Assembly: GCF_002646595.1 (NCBI RefSeq)
Contig: NZ_PDUD01000027.1
Span: 1-64,000, forward strand
Length of the DNA: 64,000 nt
Direction of reading: 5' to 3'
From: Flavilitoribacter nigricans DSM 23189 = NBRC 102662
GTDB taxonomy: Bacteria > Bacteroidota > Bacteroidia > Chitinophagales > Saprospiraceae
Shown: piece by piece, positions 19,323-28,803 of the stretch
Layout of the letters: every line of letters starts with the position of its first letter
Numbering within the stretch: the stretch's first letter is position 1
The notes under the pieces: model-generated
The model's database searches: none
Told to the model about the DNA's origin: nothing
The model's input: only the letters and a program-made list of their open reading frames with translations
Made by a program: the position numbers and the translations under genes

Positions 19323-21650
19323 ATGATTATGTTTAGAATTGCGCTCTTTTACTCGTTGCTGCTCGCGGCTGCTTCCTTTCCAGTATGTCCTTTATCGGGC
19401 CAGCATCTATCCGGATACATTACCGATAAAGCCAGTGGTGAAAGCCTGATTGGCGTTCACATCTACGATCCGGAAAGCCAAACCGGTACCACTACGAATG
19501 CCTTCGGTTTCTTTCAAATGATATCTCCGGAAGACAGCCTCCGGCTTCAGCTCAGTTACGTCGGCTACCAAACGGTGGATACTACTATAGCCGTAGCCCG
19601 TAGTGGCCCTTTGAAGATCGGAATGCAGCAGGCGGCCGAGCTTCCCGAAGTGGAAGTTCACGGTACTTCGACGGCCGGCGAAAGCCGGCAACTGGGGCGG
19701 ACCATGATCCCGATGGAGCAACTGAATAAAGTGCCTCCTCTCCTGGGCGCCCCGGATCCTTTCAAAGCGTTGGCCCTGACGCCCGGCATCAGTAACGGCA
19801 CTGACGGCACTTCGGATATTTACGTTCGCGGAGGAACGCCGGATCAGAATCTCATCCTCTACGATGGGGCAAAAGTGTACAACGCCAATCACCTGTTCGG
19901 TCTGCTGTCTCCTTTCAATCCCGATGTAGTCAAGGACATTCAGGTCTATAAGGGAGCGTTTCCGGCCCGCTACGGTGGGCGCTTATCCTCGGTAGTGGAT
20001 GTGAGTGGAAAAGAGGGGGACAAGCAAAGGACGATACGCAAATTGACCATTGGATTGGTTAATTCCCGTTTATTGCTGGAAGGACCGATCGTGAAGAATA
20101 AATTATCCTATACCTTCGGCGCCCGGTCGGCTCACCTGGCCGCGTTGTTGCTGTTGGGGGGCAAAGGAGACGGCTATCAGAATTACTACTTCTACGATCT
20201 TAACGGTAAGCTGAATTTCAAAACGGACAAGAGCAATTTATCCCTTTCTACTTATTCCAGTTGGGACAACTGGCTGATCGCAGAACAGTGGACCCGCGAA
20301 CAAAAATCCAAGCTAAAATCTTCCTGGGGCAACCGTACCGCCAGCCTTCGCTACGCGCGGGCAACTGGGAAGCGACTGTTCCTGCAGGGCTTACTGACCT
20401 ATAATCGCTACCAACAGAGCCTTTCCCAGAAATTGGTGGATGTTAGCGGGGCGATCAGTCCGTTGCTCAGTCAGGCGTTCATCCAGGAATGGGATGCCAA
20501 GCTGGATGCCGATTATCAGGCTTCCCGGGACTGGCAGTTCAATTTTGGTCTGGAAGGAGGTCTGTTGCGTATCAACCCGCGCTCGGTATCCGTCAGCTCG
20601 GGCATTGACAGCACCTTGTTGGGCGCCGCCATGACGGATTGGGTCCTGCGTCTGGCGCCCTACGTAGAAAACGAGATACGCCTGGGCGAACGTCTGCAGC
20701 TGACGGGTGGCCTTCGATTCGCTTTTTTCCGGGTGGCCGGTGGGCAGCAATATGCCTATCCGGAGCCCCGCCTAAGTATGGATCTTCGTGCCGGTCCGTA
20801 TCTTTTCAAAGCCGCTTATGCCCACATGCATCAGCCCCTACATTTGCTAACCGCTAATGCAGTTGGGATCTCCAATAACATCTGGGTGAGTGCCAAAGCG
20901 GGCGTGCGGCCGCAATCGGTAATTCATTATTCGCTGGGTGCGGAGCGGCCGATCGGTAAAGAATGGTTTGCTTCGGCCGAAGTTTATTACAAAAAGTACC
21001 GCCGCCTGGTGGATCCGCTGCCGGGAGTGGACTTTTTGCAAACCGACCTGGACCAATGGGAGATCAATTCCGGACTGGATGGGCTCGGTCGCGCCGGAGG
21101 GCTGGAAGTGATGCTCCGCCACGAAGGGGAGCGGCTGTCCGGCTGGCTGGCTTATACCTGGTCTACCAGTGAAGTGAGATTTGACCGGATCAACGATGGG
21201 AACTGGTACTTTCGCAAGTTTGATCGGCGGCACGATGTTTCCGTAACCGGTGCCTGGAAAATGAGTAATCATTGGGAATTTCTAACCACATTCGTTCTCA
21301 ACAGCGGTTATCGGCTTACCTTACCGCACTCCCTGTATTTCGACCCGATCAGTAATTTTCCAGTAGCCGTTTACGAAGGGCGCAACAATGAAAAAACGCC
21401 ACTATATCACCGTCTGGACATCGCCTTTCGACGACACCGAGTATATCCTTCCGGGCGACAATGGACCTTTAACATTGGGATCTACAACGTTTACGCCCGC
21501 AATAATCCCTACTATATGATCGCCGAACCCAACCTGGAATACCGGCAGCCTCCGGGGTATACCGAACCCAAACTGGCCGTTGGCAACCGGGCCAATATCT
21601 GGTCCTTTTTTCGTTTCCTCCCATTTGTTAATTACACCTTTTCTTTATAA
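19323..21650 (+). CDS. TonB-dependent receptor with N-terminal CarboxypepD_reg domain
   Basis: 775-residue outer-membrane receptor. Signal peptide about 1-27, then a carboxypeptidase-regulatory-like beta-sandwich (about 28-105: SGYITDKASGESLIGVHIYD), plug domain (about 115-230: SDIYVRGGTPDQNLILYDGA, PARYGGRLSSVVDV) and beta-barrel to the end. The frame could also start three codons in. The stop overlaps the next ATG by one base, so it is translationally coupled to a DUF4249 lipoprotein. This pairing is common in Bacteroidota and differs from SusC/SusD; the substrate is unknown. Confidence 0.9.
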   Translation: MIMFRIALFYSLLLAAASFPVCPLSGQHLSGYITDKASGESLIGVHIYDPESQTGTTTNAFGFFQMISPEDSLRLQLSYVGYQTVDTTIAVARSGPLKIGMQQAAELPEVEVHGTSTAGESRQLGRTMIPMEQLNKVPPLLGAPDPFKALALTPGISNGTDGTSDIYVRGGTPDQNLILYDGAKVYNANHLFGLLSPFNPDVVKDIQVYKGAFPARYGGRLSSVVDVSGKEGDKQRTIRKLTIGLVNSRLLLEGPIVKNKLSYTFGARSAHLAALLLLGGKGDGYQNYYFYDLNGKLNFKTDKSNLSLSTYSSWDNWLIAEQWTREQKSKLKSSWGNRTASLRYARATGKRLFLQGLLTYNRYQQSLSQKLVDVSGAISPLLSQAFIQEWDAKLDADYQASRDWQFNFGLEGGLLRINPRSVSVSSGIDSTLLGAAMTDWVLRLAPYVENEIRLGERLQLTGGLRFAFFRVAGGQQYAYPEPRLSMDLRAGPYLFKAAYAHMHQPLHLLTANAVGISNNIWVSAKAGVRPQSVIHYSLGAERPIGKEWFASAEVYYKKYRRLVDPLPGVDFLQTDLDQWEINSGLDGLGRAGGLEVMLRHEGERLSGWLAYTWSTSEVRFDRINDGNWYFRKFDRRHDVSVTGAWKMSNHWEFLTTFVLNSGYRLTLPHSLYFDPISNFPVAVYEGRNNEKTPLYHRLDIAFRRHRVYPSGRQWTFNIGIYNVYARNNPYYMIAEPNLEYRQPPGYTEPKLAVGNRANIWSFFRFLPFVNYTFSL

Positions 21651-22519
21651 TGAGAACCACTATCCTTTTTTTGCTATTGATCTCTACGTTGACCGCTTGC
21701 CGGAAAGTCGTGGATTATCAGGTTGACTTTCCCGGAGAGCAGTTGGCAATTGTCGGTACGGTGTCTACGGGTGCCGGAGCGAATGTCTATGTTTCGAGAA
21801 GTATTGCCCCTTACGGTAGCTACCGGGTGATCGAAGAACTGATGGTTACCGATGCCGAGGTGTATATCTACGGGGATACCCTGATCGGCCGACTGGAACA
21901 CCGGGGCAATGGCCGTTATACCAGTACCGAGCAGCTTCATTTCTCAGTCGGCGGTCGGTATTGGGTGGAAGTGATACACGATGAGCTGGGTACTGCCTAC
22001 AGTTCATCTGTGACGATCCCGGAAAACATTTTGCAGTTTCAGGCGGATCTGAATTTTACCGGAGCAATGTGGCCCTCCAATGAGCCGGAGGCCAAACTGA
22101 CTTTTTCCCTGCTGGACCGGCCCGGCGAAAATTATTATACCTACTTCGCCCGCCCCGAGGTACCGGGAGCCTCGGATCTGAATGGTGTTTTTGTGGTCGG
22201 ATCCAAGAATTTTGAGTTTTGCGGCATTTATAATACCTACATGCTGGATACCTGCTTTGACGGAGAGCCGTTCAGTCTGGACCTTCACTTCGGGCTGGGT
22301 GGTGAGGCCTGGCTGCCATCCGGAGAAAAACGACCCTTTAACTCTCTTCGTTTCCGGTTGACCTCCGTTTCCGCCGAGTACTACCTCTATTTATTGGATA
22401 AACGATCTCTGGAGTCCGGACTGGGTGTAGCGGATCCTACACCAACGTTTACCAATATCACGGGGGGATTGGGTGTTTTTATGGCAGCTAATGAAAAAGC
22501 TATTAGTCTGGGTTTTTGA
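21650..22519 (+). CDS. DUF4249 family lipoprotein, partner of the TonB receptor
   Basis: 289 residues with lipoprotein signal ending at Cys17 (STLTAC), followed by the QVDFPGEQLAIVGTVSTGAGANVYVSR-type start and repeated beta-sandwich pattern of DUF4249. These proteins are encoded next to DUF4249-type TonB receptors and are thought to sit on the outer membrane as a substrate-capture or lid component, by analogy with SusD; that role is inference. The ATG shares one base with the receptor's stop. Confidence 0.82.
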   Translation: MRTTILFLLLISTLTACRKVVDYQVDFPGEQLAIVGTVSTGAGANVYVSRSIAPYGSYRVIEELMVTDAEVYIYGDTLIGRLEHRGNGRYTSTEQLHFSVGGRYWVEVIHDELGTAYSSSVTIPENILQFQADLNFTGAMWPSNEPEAKLTFSLLDRPGENYYTYFARPEVPGASDLNGVFVVGSKNFEFCGIYNTYMLDTCFDGEPFSLDLHFGLGGEAWLPSGEKRPFNSLRFRLTSVSAEYYLYLLDKRSLESGLGVADPTPTFTNITGGLGVFMAANEKAISLGF

Positions 22520-22559
22520 GCCGGGTGATACGGGAGAGCTGGTTTAAACCGGAGCGTTC

Positions 22560-22597
22560 AGACCTTCTAAGTTTGCAAAACTTAGAAGGTCTTTTCA
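22560..22597 (+). terminator. Palindromic hairpin used as terminator after the DUF4249 gene
   Basis: Perfect 15-bp stem AGACCTTCTAAGTTT (22560-22574) with its complement (22578-22592), loop GCA, then TTTTC. It belongs to the same sequence family as the palindromes at 19006 and 33629. Confidence 0.75.
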
Positions 22598-22709
22598 TGG
22601 CCCATCAAAAAAGATTACCCAATAGCAAAAAAAGTATTTGGTTTCTCGGCCCTTCTTGTTTTGTTTTACAGTTATTCCTTCACAACTGATCAATAATACC
22701 ATTAGACTT

Positions 22710-23378
22710 ATGAAAAATACCTGGCTACTGTCATTTATATTACCGATCGTGCTGCTGATCTCCGGTTGTGCCACCCAGCAGGGCGCTTCTTCCGAAAAGG
22801 GATTTGTCGATCTGTTTAACGGCAAGAATCTCGACGGATGGGTCGGCAACAAGACCGCCTATCAGGCCGTCAACGGAGAGATCGTCGTACAACCCGATGC
22901 CGGAGGCAGTGGCGGTAACCTCTTTACCGAAAAAGAATACAGCGATTTCATTCTCCGCTTTGAGTTCCAGCTGACGCCCGGAGCCAATAACGGACTGGGA
23001 ATCCACGCACCGCTGGAAGGAGATGCGGCTTACCAGGGAAAAGAACTTCAGATCCTGGATAACACGGCCGAAAAATACGCCAATCTGAAGCCTTACCAGT
23101 ACCACGGTTCGGTGTACGGGATCATCCCGGCCAAAAGGGGATTCCTCAAACCAGTAGGGGAGTGGAATCAGGAAGAAGTTATGGTCAAAGGGTCCAAGAT
23201 CCAGATTACGCTGAATGGGGAGATGATCGTAGACGGCGATTTCCTGGAAGCGAGCAAAAACGGTACTATGGACGGTCGGGAACATCCGGGCCTGCAGCGG
23301 ACCAGTGGCCACATCGGATTCCTGGGCCACGGCTCGGAACTGAAATTCAGAAATATCCGGATTAAAGATCTGCGGTAG
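22710..23378 (+). CDS. DUF1080 (3-keto-disaccharide hydrolase-like) lipoprotein
   Basis: 222 residues from the ATG at 22710, which places a lipoprotein signal (LLISGC, Cys20) at the start; a longer upstream frame would bury it. The rest is a single DUF1080 concanavalin-like domain: FVDLFNGKNLDGWVG, NLFTEKEYSDFILRFEF, NGLGIHAP, and the closing SGHIGFLGHGSELKFRNIRIKDL. Members act on glycosides, some as 3-keto-glycoside hydrolases. It opens the fucose-related cluster and is followed by a hairpin at 23428. Confidence 0.85.
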   Translation: MKNTWLLSFILPIVLLISGCATQQGASSEKGFVDLFNGKNLDGWVGNKTAYQAVNGEIVVQPDAGGSGGNLFTEKEYSDFILRFEFQLTPGANNGLGIHAPLEGDAAYQGKELQILDNTAEKYANLKPYQYHGSVYGIIPAKRGFLKPVGEWNQEEVMVKGSKIQITLNGEMIVDGDFLEASKNGTMDGREHPGLQRTSGHIGFLGHGSELKFRNIRIKDLR

Positions 23379-23427
23379 TAAATATTTCGGGCATCAGCCG
23401 AAGTTGAACGCCAGTGAGCGTACGAGG

Positions 23428-23465
23428 GATGAGCCACCGCCAGGAAAGCGTGTGGCTCATCTTTG
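23428..23465 (+). terminator. Hairpin after the DUF1080 gene
   Basis: Ten-base-pair stem GATGAGCCAC (23428-23437) with GTGGCTCATC (23452-23461), followed by TTTGG. Weak T tract, but a stable stem in a 161-bp gap between two genes. Confidence 0.55.
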
Positions 23466-23539
23466 GTTTAGGGACGAAGTATTTTCCCAGCTGGCTGAAG
23501 GAGCCTTGATCATCAGTTTTTTAACCGAAAATATTCGTA

Positions 23540-25924
23540 ATGACTTTCCGACACCTTTTACCCCTTCTGATCAGTGGTATTGCCATTATTTGTTCCTCCT
23601 GCCAATCTCCAACAGAAACGGCGACTCCCTACCCGGAGACACTCTGGTACCGAAGCCCGGCCTCCGAATGGAACCACGCCCTACCGGTAGGGAACGGCCG
23701 GATGGGAGCGATGGTCTTCGGTGGCGTTACCCGGGAGCGCATTCAACTCAATGAAGATTCCTTGTGGCCGGGTGGCCCGGATCTGGGCGATTCCAAAGGT
23801 GGTCCCACCGACCTCGAATTCCTGCGACAACTCGTACTGGAAGGCAAAGTACACGAAGCCGACCGCGAGATCGTAGAGCGTTTTTCGCGGAAAGCGGTCG
23901 TCCGCTCCCACCAGACCATGGGGGATCTGTACCTGGATTTTCCTTTCGAGAATGTAAAGGACTATCGCCGGTCTTTAAGTCTGGATTCTGCCCTGGTACG
24001 AGTAGGCTATACAGTGGGTGAAGCTCGCATTACGGAGCAGGTATTCACTTCCGCACCGGATGATGTACTGGTGATCCGACTGGAAACTACCAGTCCGGAG
24101 GGATTAGATCTGGAACTGAGCCTCGACCGGCCGCTGGATAAGGGCCAGGAAACGGTAAGTGTGAGTCCCAATGGCAATAACGAATTAGTCATGCAGGGAA
24201 CCGTCACGCAGTACGGAGGGGCGATTGACGGTGAACCCAAACCCATGGATTACGGTGTTGAGTTTGAAACAGTGGCCCAGATCCATCACGAAGGAGGAAC
24301 CGTCACGCCGGGAGATACGAGTCTGAGTATTCAGGGGGTAAAGCAGCTATCCATCTACCTGGTAAGCGCTACGTCATTTTACGAAGAGGATTTCCGGGCG
24401 AAAAACCGGCAAACACTGGCCGCACTGGAAGGCCGTTCCTACGAAGAACTGCTGGATCGGCATCTTGAGGATTTTCAGAGCCTGTACCAACGGACCGTTC
24501 TGGACCTGGGCGGTTGGGACCTGGACACCCTGGCTACGGATGTACGCCTGCAGCGCGTAAAAGAGGGAGCGAAAGATCCCGGACTGATCACAAAGATGTT
24601 CCAGTACGGGCGTTATCTTCTGATCTCCAGTTCCCGTCCGGGTACCAACCCGGCCAACCTGCAGGGGATCTGGAATGAGCACATTCAGGCACCCTGGAAT
24701 GCAGATTATCATCTCAACATAAATCTGCAAATGAACTACTGGCCCGCCGAACCGACCAGTCTGAGTGAATGCCACGAACCTTTACTAAGCTTTATCGAAA
24801 GACTGATCGAACGGGGCCGAAACACCGCCCGTGAACAATACGGGATGCAGGGATCGGTGATCCACCATACCACCGACCTCTGGGCGCCTACCTGGATGCG
24901 GGCCGCTCAATCCTACTGGGGGAGTTGGATACACGGCGGCGGCTGGATCGTACAACACATGTGGGAGCATTACCGATTTACCCAGGACGAGACTTTCCTG
25001 CGGGAGCGCGCTTACCCGGCCTTGCAGGCTATCGCCGAATTTTACCTGGACTGGCTGGCCGAGCATCCGGATGATGGGACCTGGATCGGTTTTCCCTCCA
25101 CTTCTCCGGAAAACTCCTATATCGCGGCCGACGGCAATTCGGCGGCGGTAGCACTGGGTACGGCCATGGGACAGCAGATCATTGCCGAAGTTTTTGATAA
25201 TACCCTGGAAGCCGCCGGTATCCTCAATATAACGAATGAGTTCACCCGGGCCGTAAAGCAGAAACGGGAGCATATGCATCCGGGCCTGCAGATCGGTCCC
25301 GATGGTCGACTGCTCGAATGGGATCGGCCCTACGACGAACCCGAAAAAGGGCACCGCCATATGTCGCACCTGTACGCTTTACATCCGGGACACACCATTA
25401 CCGCGACGGAAACGCCCGAGTTTTTTCAGGCCGCCCGAAATACGCTGGATTTCCGTTTGGCCAACGGCGGTGCCGGAACGGGCTGGAGCCGGGCCTGGCT
25501 CGTCAACTTTTCCGCCCGCCTGCTGGACGGTAATATGGCTTATGAACATCTGCGTCTTTTCCTGCAAAGATCAACGGAGATCAACCTGTTCGATATGCAT
25601 CCTCCTTTTCAGATCGACGGTAATTTCGGTTTTACCGCCGGAGTAGCTGAGCTATTACTGCAATCTCAGAATGACGTGCTTGAGCTGTTACCTGCATTGC
25701 CGGATGCCTGGCCCTCCGGGAAAGTTACCGGTTTGAAAGGCCGGGGCAATTTTACCGTAGATCTGGAGTGGGCCGACGGACAACTGACCACAGCGGCCAT
25801 TACTTCGCTGTCCGGGAAAATGGGGCAGGTACGCTACGGGGATAGAACGCTGGAGCTGGAGTTGGAAGAGGGGGAAAGCATCCGCCTGACCGGCGAGGAT
25901 TTTTCAGAGCCCGGGGGTAATTGA
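23540..25924 (+). CDS. Glycoside hydrolase family 95 (alpha-L-fucosidase type) lipoprotein
   Basis: 794-residue GH95 enzyme; characterised members remove alpha-1,2-linked L-fucose (some act on L-galactose) with inversion. Lipoprotein signal with Cys near 21 (CSSCQS). N-terminal GH95 domain starts with LWYRSPASEWNHALPVGNGRMGAMVFGG, and the catalytic alpha/alpha barrel shows NINLQMNYWPAEPTSL, STSPENSY (candidate acid Glu), HRHMSHLYALHPG and DMHPPFQIDGNFGFTAG. All recognisable motifs are intact. It is followed within 160 bp by a FucP-type transporter, supporting fucose as product. Confidence 0.92.
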   Translation: MTFRHLLPLLISGIAIICSSCQSPTETATPYPETLWYRSPASEWNHALPVGNGRMGAMVFGGVTRERIQLNEDSLWPGGPDLGDSKGGPTDLEFLRQLVLEGKVHEADREIVERFSRKAVVRSHQTMGDLYLDFPFENVKDYRRSLSLDSALVRVGYTVGEARITEQVFTSAPDDVLVIRLETTSPEGLDLELSLDRPLDKGQETVSVSPNGNNELVMQGTVTQYGGAIDGEPKPMDYGVEFETVAQIHHEGGTVTPGDTSLSIQGVKQLSIYLVSATSFYEEDFRAKNRQTLAALEGRSYEELLDRHLEDFQSLYQRTVLDLGGWDLDTLATDVRLQRVKEGAKDPGLITKMFQYGRYLLISSSRPGTNPANLQGIWNEHIQAPWNADYHLNINLQMNYWPAEPTSLSECHEPLLSFIERLIERGRNTAREQYGMQGSVIHHTTDLWAPTWMRAAQSYWGSWIHGGGWIVQHMWEHYRFTQDETFLRERAYPALQAIAEFYLDWLAEHPDDGTWIGFPSTSPENSYIAADGNSAAVALGTAMGQQIIAEVFDNTLEAAGILNITNEFTRAVKQKREHMHPGLQIGPDGRLLEWDRPYDEPEKGHRHMSHLYALHPGHTITATETPEFFQAARNTLDFRLANGGAGTGWSRAWLVNFSARLLDGNMAYEHLRLFLQRSTEINLFDMHPPFQIDGNFGFTAGVAELLLQSQNDVLELLPALPDAWPSGKVTGLKGRGNFTVDLEWADGQLTTAAITSLSGKMGQVRYGDRTLELELEEGESIRLTGEDFSEPGGN

Positions 25925-26083
25925 TCGGCCCCATTCAATATCTGTACCGGACCTCCGTCGGAATAGGGGTAGGAAGCGGGATATCCGTCTTCACTTACAC
26001 CGGCGGTTGTGGGGGCGCCGGAATTGGCATTGCCCATCTCCAACAAAAAACTATCTTTGAACAAGTTTAAATTGAAATAGACT

Positions 26084-27388
26084 ATGAATTCAAACGCTCC
26101 GGTGGTAGCCAAGGATGTGCTGTTACCCTTCATACTGATCACTTCCTTATTTGCCCTTTGGGGATTCGCCAATGCCGTTACCGATCCGATGGTTTCGGCC
26201 TTTAAGAAAGTACTGGAACTGGAAAATTTCCAGGCTTCGCTGGTGCAACTGGCGTTTTACGGAGGTTACTTCACGATGGCTTTGCCGGCAGCATTGTTTG
26301 TGCGAAAATATTCCTATAAGTTGGGAGTGATCGTCGGGCTGCTGCTTTATGCTGTCGGAGCCTTGTTATTCTATCCGGCCGCCGTGACCCAACAATTCGG
26401 CTTCTTTCTGTTCGGACTGTATATCCTGACCTTTGGATTAGCCTTCCTCGAAACGACGGCCAACCCTTATATCCTTTCTATGGGCGACCCCTCTACCGCT
26501 ACCCGGCGGTTAAATCTGGCCCAGTCCTTCAACCCGATGGGGCTGTTGGGTGGTTTGCTGGTCGCTCAGCAGTTTGTACTGCGCAAGCTGCAATCCGATG
26601 ACGTGGATTTCGCTTCGCTCAGCGAATCGGCCAAGGCCAGTATCCGGCAGGCGGATTTAATGGTGATCCGCGATCCCTACGTTGCTTTGGGCTTAGTAGT
26701 ACTGGGCGTATTGGTGCTCATCGCGGTTAATAAGATGCCGGAGAAAAAAGACGAAGGTAGATCACTCGGGGTCTGGGAATCGATCCAGGGACTGGTGAAA
26801 AATCCGAAATATATCGAAGGCGTGATCGCTCAGATCCTGTACGTGGGGGCTCAGATCATGGTCTGGACCTATATCTACCAGTACGCCGAAGCGATCGGCA
26901 TCCCCAATGATGTGGCGGGCAACTATCAGTTTGTCGCTTTCATCCTGTTCTTCGTTGGACGTTTTACTTGTACCTTCCTGCTGAAATACCTCAATTCCGG
27001 AAAACTGTTGATGTATCTGGCGCTGGCCGGTGCGGCTTTTACCGCAGCAACTATCTTCATTGAAGGAATGACCGGTCTCTATGCGCTGGTGGGTATCTCC
27101 TTCTGTATGTCTTTGATGTTCCCGACCATCTACGGTATCGCGCTGGACGGGCTGCGGGAAGAGCAAACCAAGATCGGTGCTGCCGGTTTGGTGATGGCCA
27201 TTGTCGGTGGCGCTCTGATGCCGACCTTTCAGGGAATGATCCTGGATATCGGCGGTGCCGGTTACACGGATACCACTATCCTGGGCGTTTCGGAAGTGAA
27301 TTTTTCTTTTATTCTGCCGCTGATCTGTTTCCTGTTTATTGCCTGGTACGGTCGCAAGGTCTATACCGTATTTACAACGACGGATTAG
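26084..27388 (+). CDS. fucP: Sugar MFS transporter, FucP (L-fucose:H+ symporter) family
   Basis: 434 residues with about twelve membrane spans. Family features include GFANAVTDPMV near the first span, FLETTANPYI, and LAQSFNPMGLLGG in the middle. FucP-like symporters import free L-fucose or related hexoses. Its position right after a GH95 fucosidase suggests uptake of released fucose, but glucose/galactose members exist in the same family, so substrate is inferred from context. A 450-bp gap follows before the AraC regulator. Confidence 0.87.
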   Translation: MNSNAPVVAKDVLLPFILITSLFALWGFANAVTDPMVSAFKKVLELENFQASLVQLAFYGGYFTMALPAALFVRKYSYKLGVIVGLLLYAVGALLFYPAAVTQQFGFFLFGLYILTFGLAFLETTANPYILSMGDPSTATRRLNLAQSFNPMGLLGGLLVAQQFVLRKLQSDDVDFASLSESAKASIRQADLMVIRDPYVALGLVVLGVLVLIAVNKMPEKKDEGRSLGVWESIQGLVKNPKYIEGVIAQILYVGAQIMVWTYIYQYAEAIGIPNDVAGNYQFVAFILFFVGRFTCTFLLKYLNSGKLLMYLALAGAAFTAATIFIEGMTGLYALVGISFCMSLMFPTIYGIALDGLREEQTKIGAAGLVMAIVGGALMPTFQGMILDIGGAGYTDTTILGVSEVNFSFILPLICFLFIAWYGRKVYTVFTTTD

Positions 27389-27838
27389 GGATAAGGACGT
27401 AATATTGGATTGGTAGATCCAAATCTCCTTTGTGTCAGTTATGGAACGTACCGGGTACCAGTAGCATGGTATCCGGCCTAAATTATCACGGAGCGATCGG
27501 TGGGAAAGATCTGTTGGCATGTAGTCAGCGGAGGACTTCTGGTATCTGGAAAGCATCGTTATACCACAAAAAAAAGGCTCTGAACGCTTTCAGAGCCAAT
27601 CACCTTTCAAGTAATGTAAGAATAGTTTATAAAACAGCTTTTAACAATGCAAAGTAAAATTAAGCCTTCCTGCAGGCCAGGGCTAATATTATTTTTGCAA
27701 GCTTAGAACTAAAATTTGCACCCTGTTTTTCGCAATCGATTGTTAGATAACTAAAAATACAATAAGGTAAAAGCTTCGAATTCTTTCGAATTTTTGCTAA
27801 TTTTAGTTTCATTTTGCAGGAATAGCAAAAAGAGACCT
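27389..27838. other. Gap between fucP and the AraC gene; holds a minus-strand terminator and promoter-like elements
   Basis: No protein gene is supported. A leftward terminator lies at 27568-27597. The right part (27600-27838) is AT-rich with several TTTGC-containing stretches, such as TAAAATTTGC on the plus strand ahead of the AraC gene, and TTTTACTTTGC on the minus strand. It may be a divergent regulatory region. Confidence 0.5.
27568..27597 (-). terminator. Minus-strand terminator with no known upstream gene
   Basis: Eight-base stem GGCTCTGA (27576-27583) with TCAGAGCC (27590-27597). Eight A precede it on the plus strand, so on the minus strand the hairpin is followed by eight T. No minus-strand gene lies to its right for 8 kb, so it may end a small RNA that starts around 27640-27660. 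Confidence 0.75.
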
Positions 27839-28705
27839 ATGGAGCTAAGATATTTAAACCGTCAAAATCATTTCAATCGATCACTCACGCTCTCCAGACA
27901 TTCCTTTCCACATTTCCTAAAAGTCTGGCATTACCACCTGGAATTAGAGCTGGTTTATATTACCGAAAGCAGTGGTACACGTTTCGTGGGCGATAATATT
28001 TCCAAGTTCGAACCGGGAGATCTACTGTTGTTGGGCGACTATCTGCCGCACATGTGGATGAATGATGAAGTATATTACGAAAGGCAGGAAGAACTCCGCG
28101 CCCGGGCCATGGTGATCCATTTTGACAAAAATATCTTTCAAAAGGTGCTGGGCCTGATCCCGGAAATGAATCAGATCAATCAACTGATGCAGGCCGCCTG
28201 CCGGGGGATCAGTTTTTCGGAAGAGGTGAAGGAGCCGGTTTACGACCTGCTCCAGGGTATGTTTGAACTGTCGCCGCTCGAGCAGGTACTTTCCCTTTTC
28301 AAGATCCTGGAGGTACTAACCACCGATAAAAACCGATCTTCCATCAGTAGTTCGGGTTTTACCAAAGCGTTCAATGCACCCAACAGCCGGAGACTGGATG
28401 TGGTGTATGATTATATACTGAACCATTTTACGGAGCAGATCCGGCTGGAAGATGTTGCCAATCTGGCGAATATGAACAGCGCCGCCTTCTGCCGGTATTT
28501 TAAGAAGGTGAATAAGACTACTTTCTCCAAATACCTGAACGAAGTGCGCATCGGCTACTCCTGCAAACTCATTATGGAGGAACAATATAGCGTATCCGAG
28601 ATCGCCTATAAGTCGGGCTTCAACAATTTGTCCAATTTCAATCGGCAGTTCAAAATGGTCAAGGGCCTGTCGCCTACCGAATACTTAAAGCAGTACCCAT
28701 CGTAA
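27839..28705 (+). CDS. AraC family transcriptional regulator with cupin sensor domain
   Basis: 288 residues from ATG 27839 (MELRYLNRQNHF). The N-terminal half is a cupin-like sensor fold (YHLELELVYITESSGTRFVGDNISKFEPGDLLLLG), and the C-terminal AraC DNA-binding domain (about 190-288) has two helix-turn-helix motifs: IRLEDVANLANMNSAAFCRYFKK and YSVSEIAYKSGFNNLSNFNRQFK. It sits between the transporter and the esterase/sulfatase genes and is a good candidate for sugar-responsive activation of this locus. Its ligand is unknown. Confidence 0.9.
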   Translation: MELRYLNRQNHFNRSLTLSRHSFPHFLKVWHYHLELELVYITESSGTRFVGDNISKFEPGDLLLLGDYLPHMWMNDEVYYERQEELRARAMVIHFDKNIFQKVLGLIPEMNQINQLMQAACRGISFSEEVKEPVYDLLQGMFELSPLEQVLSLFKILEVLTTDKNRSSISSSGFTKAFNAPNSRRLDVVYDYILNHFTEQIRLEDVANLANMNSAAFCRYFKKVNKTTFSKYLNEVRIGYSCKLIMEEQYSVSEIAYKSGFNNLSNFNRQFKMVKGLSPTEYLKQYPS

Positions 28706-28803
28706 CCGGCTTTCCGGAGGAACGCTTCGATCTGTCGGAAATTGTCGTTGGGCCCTGTTGACGATCAACCAGCCAATTTTAAACTCAAAATCCTAAAAAC
28801 GGA

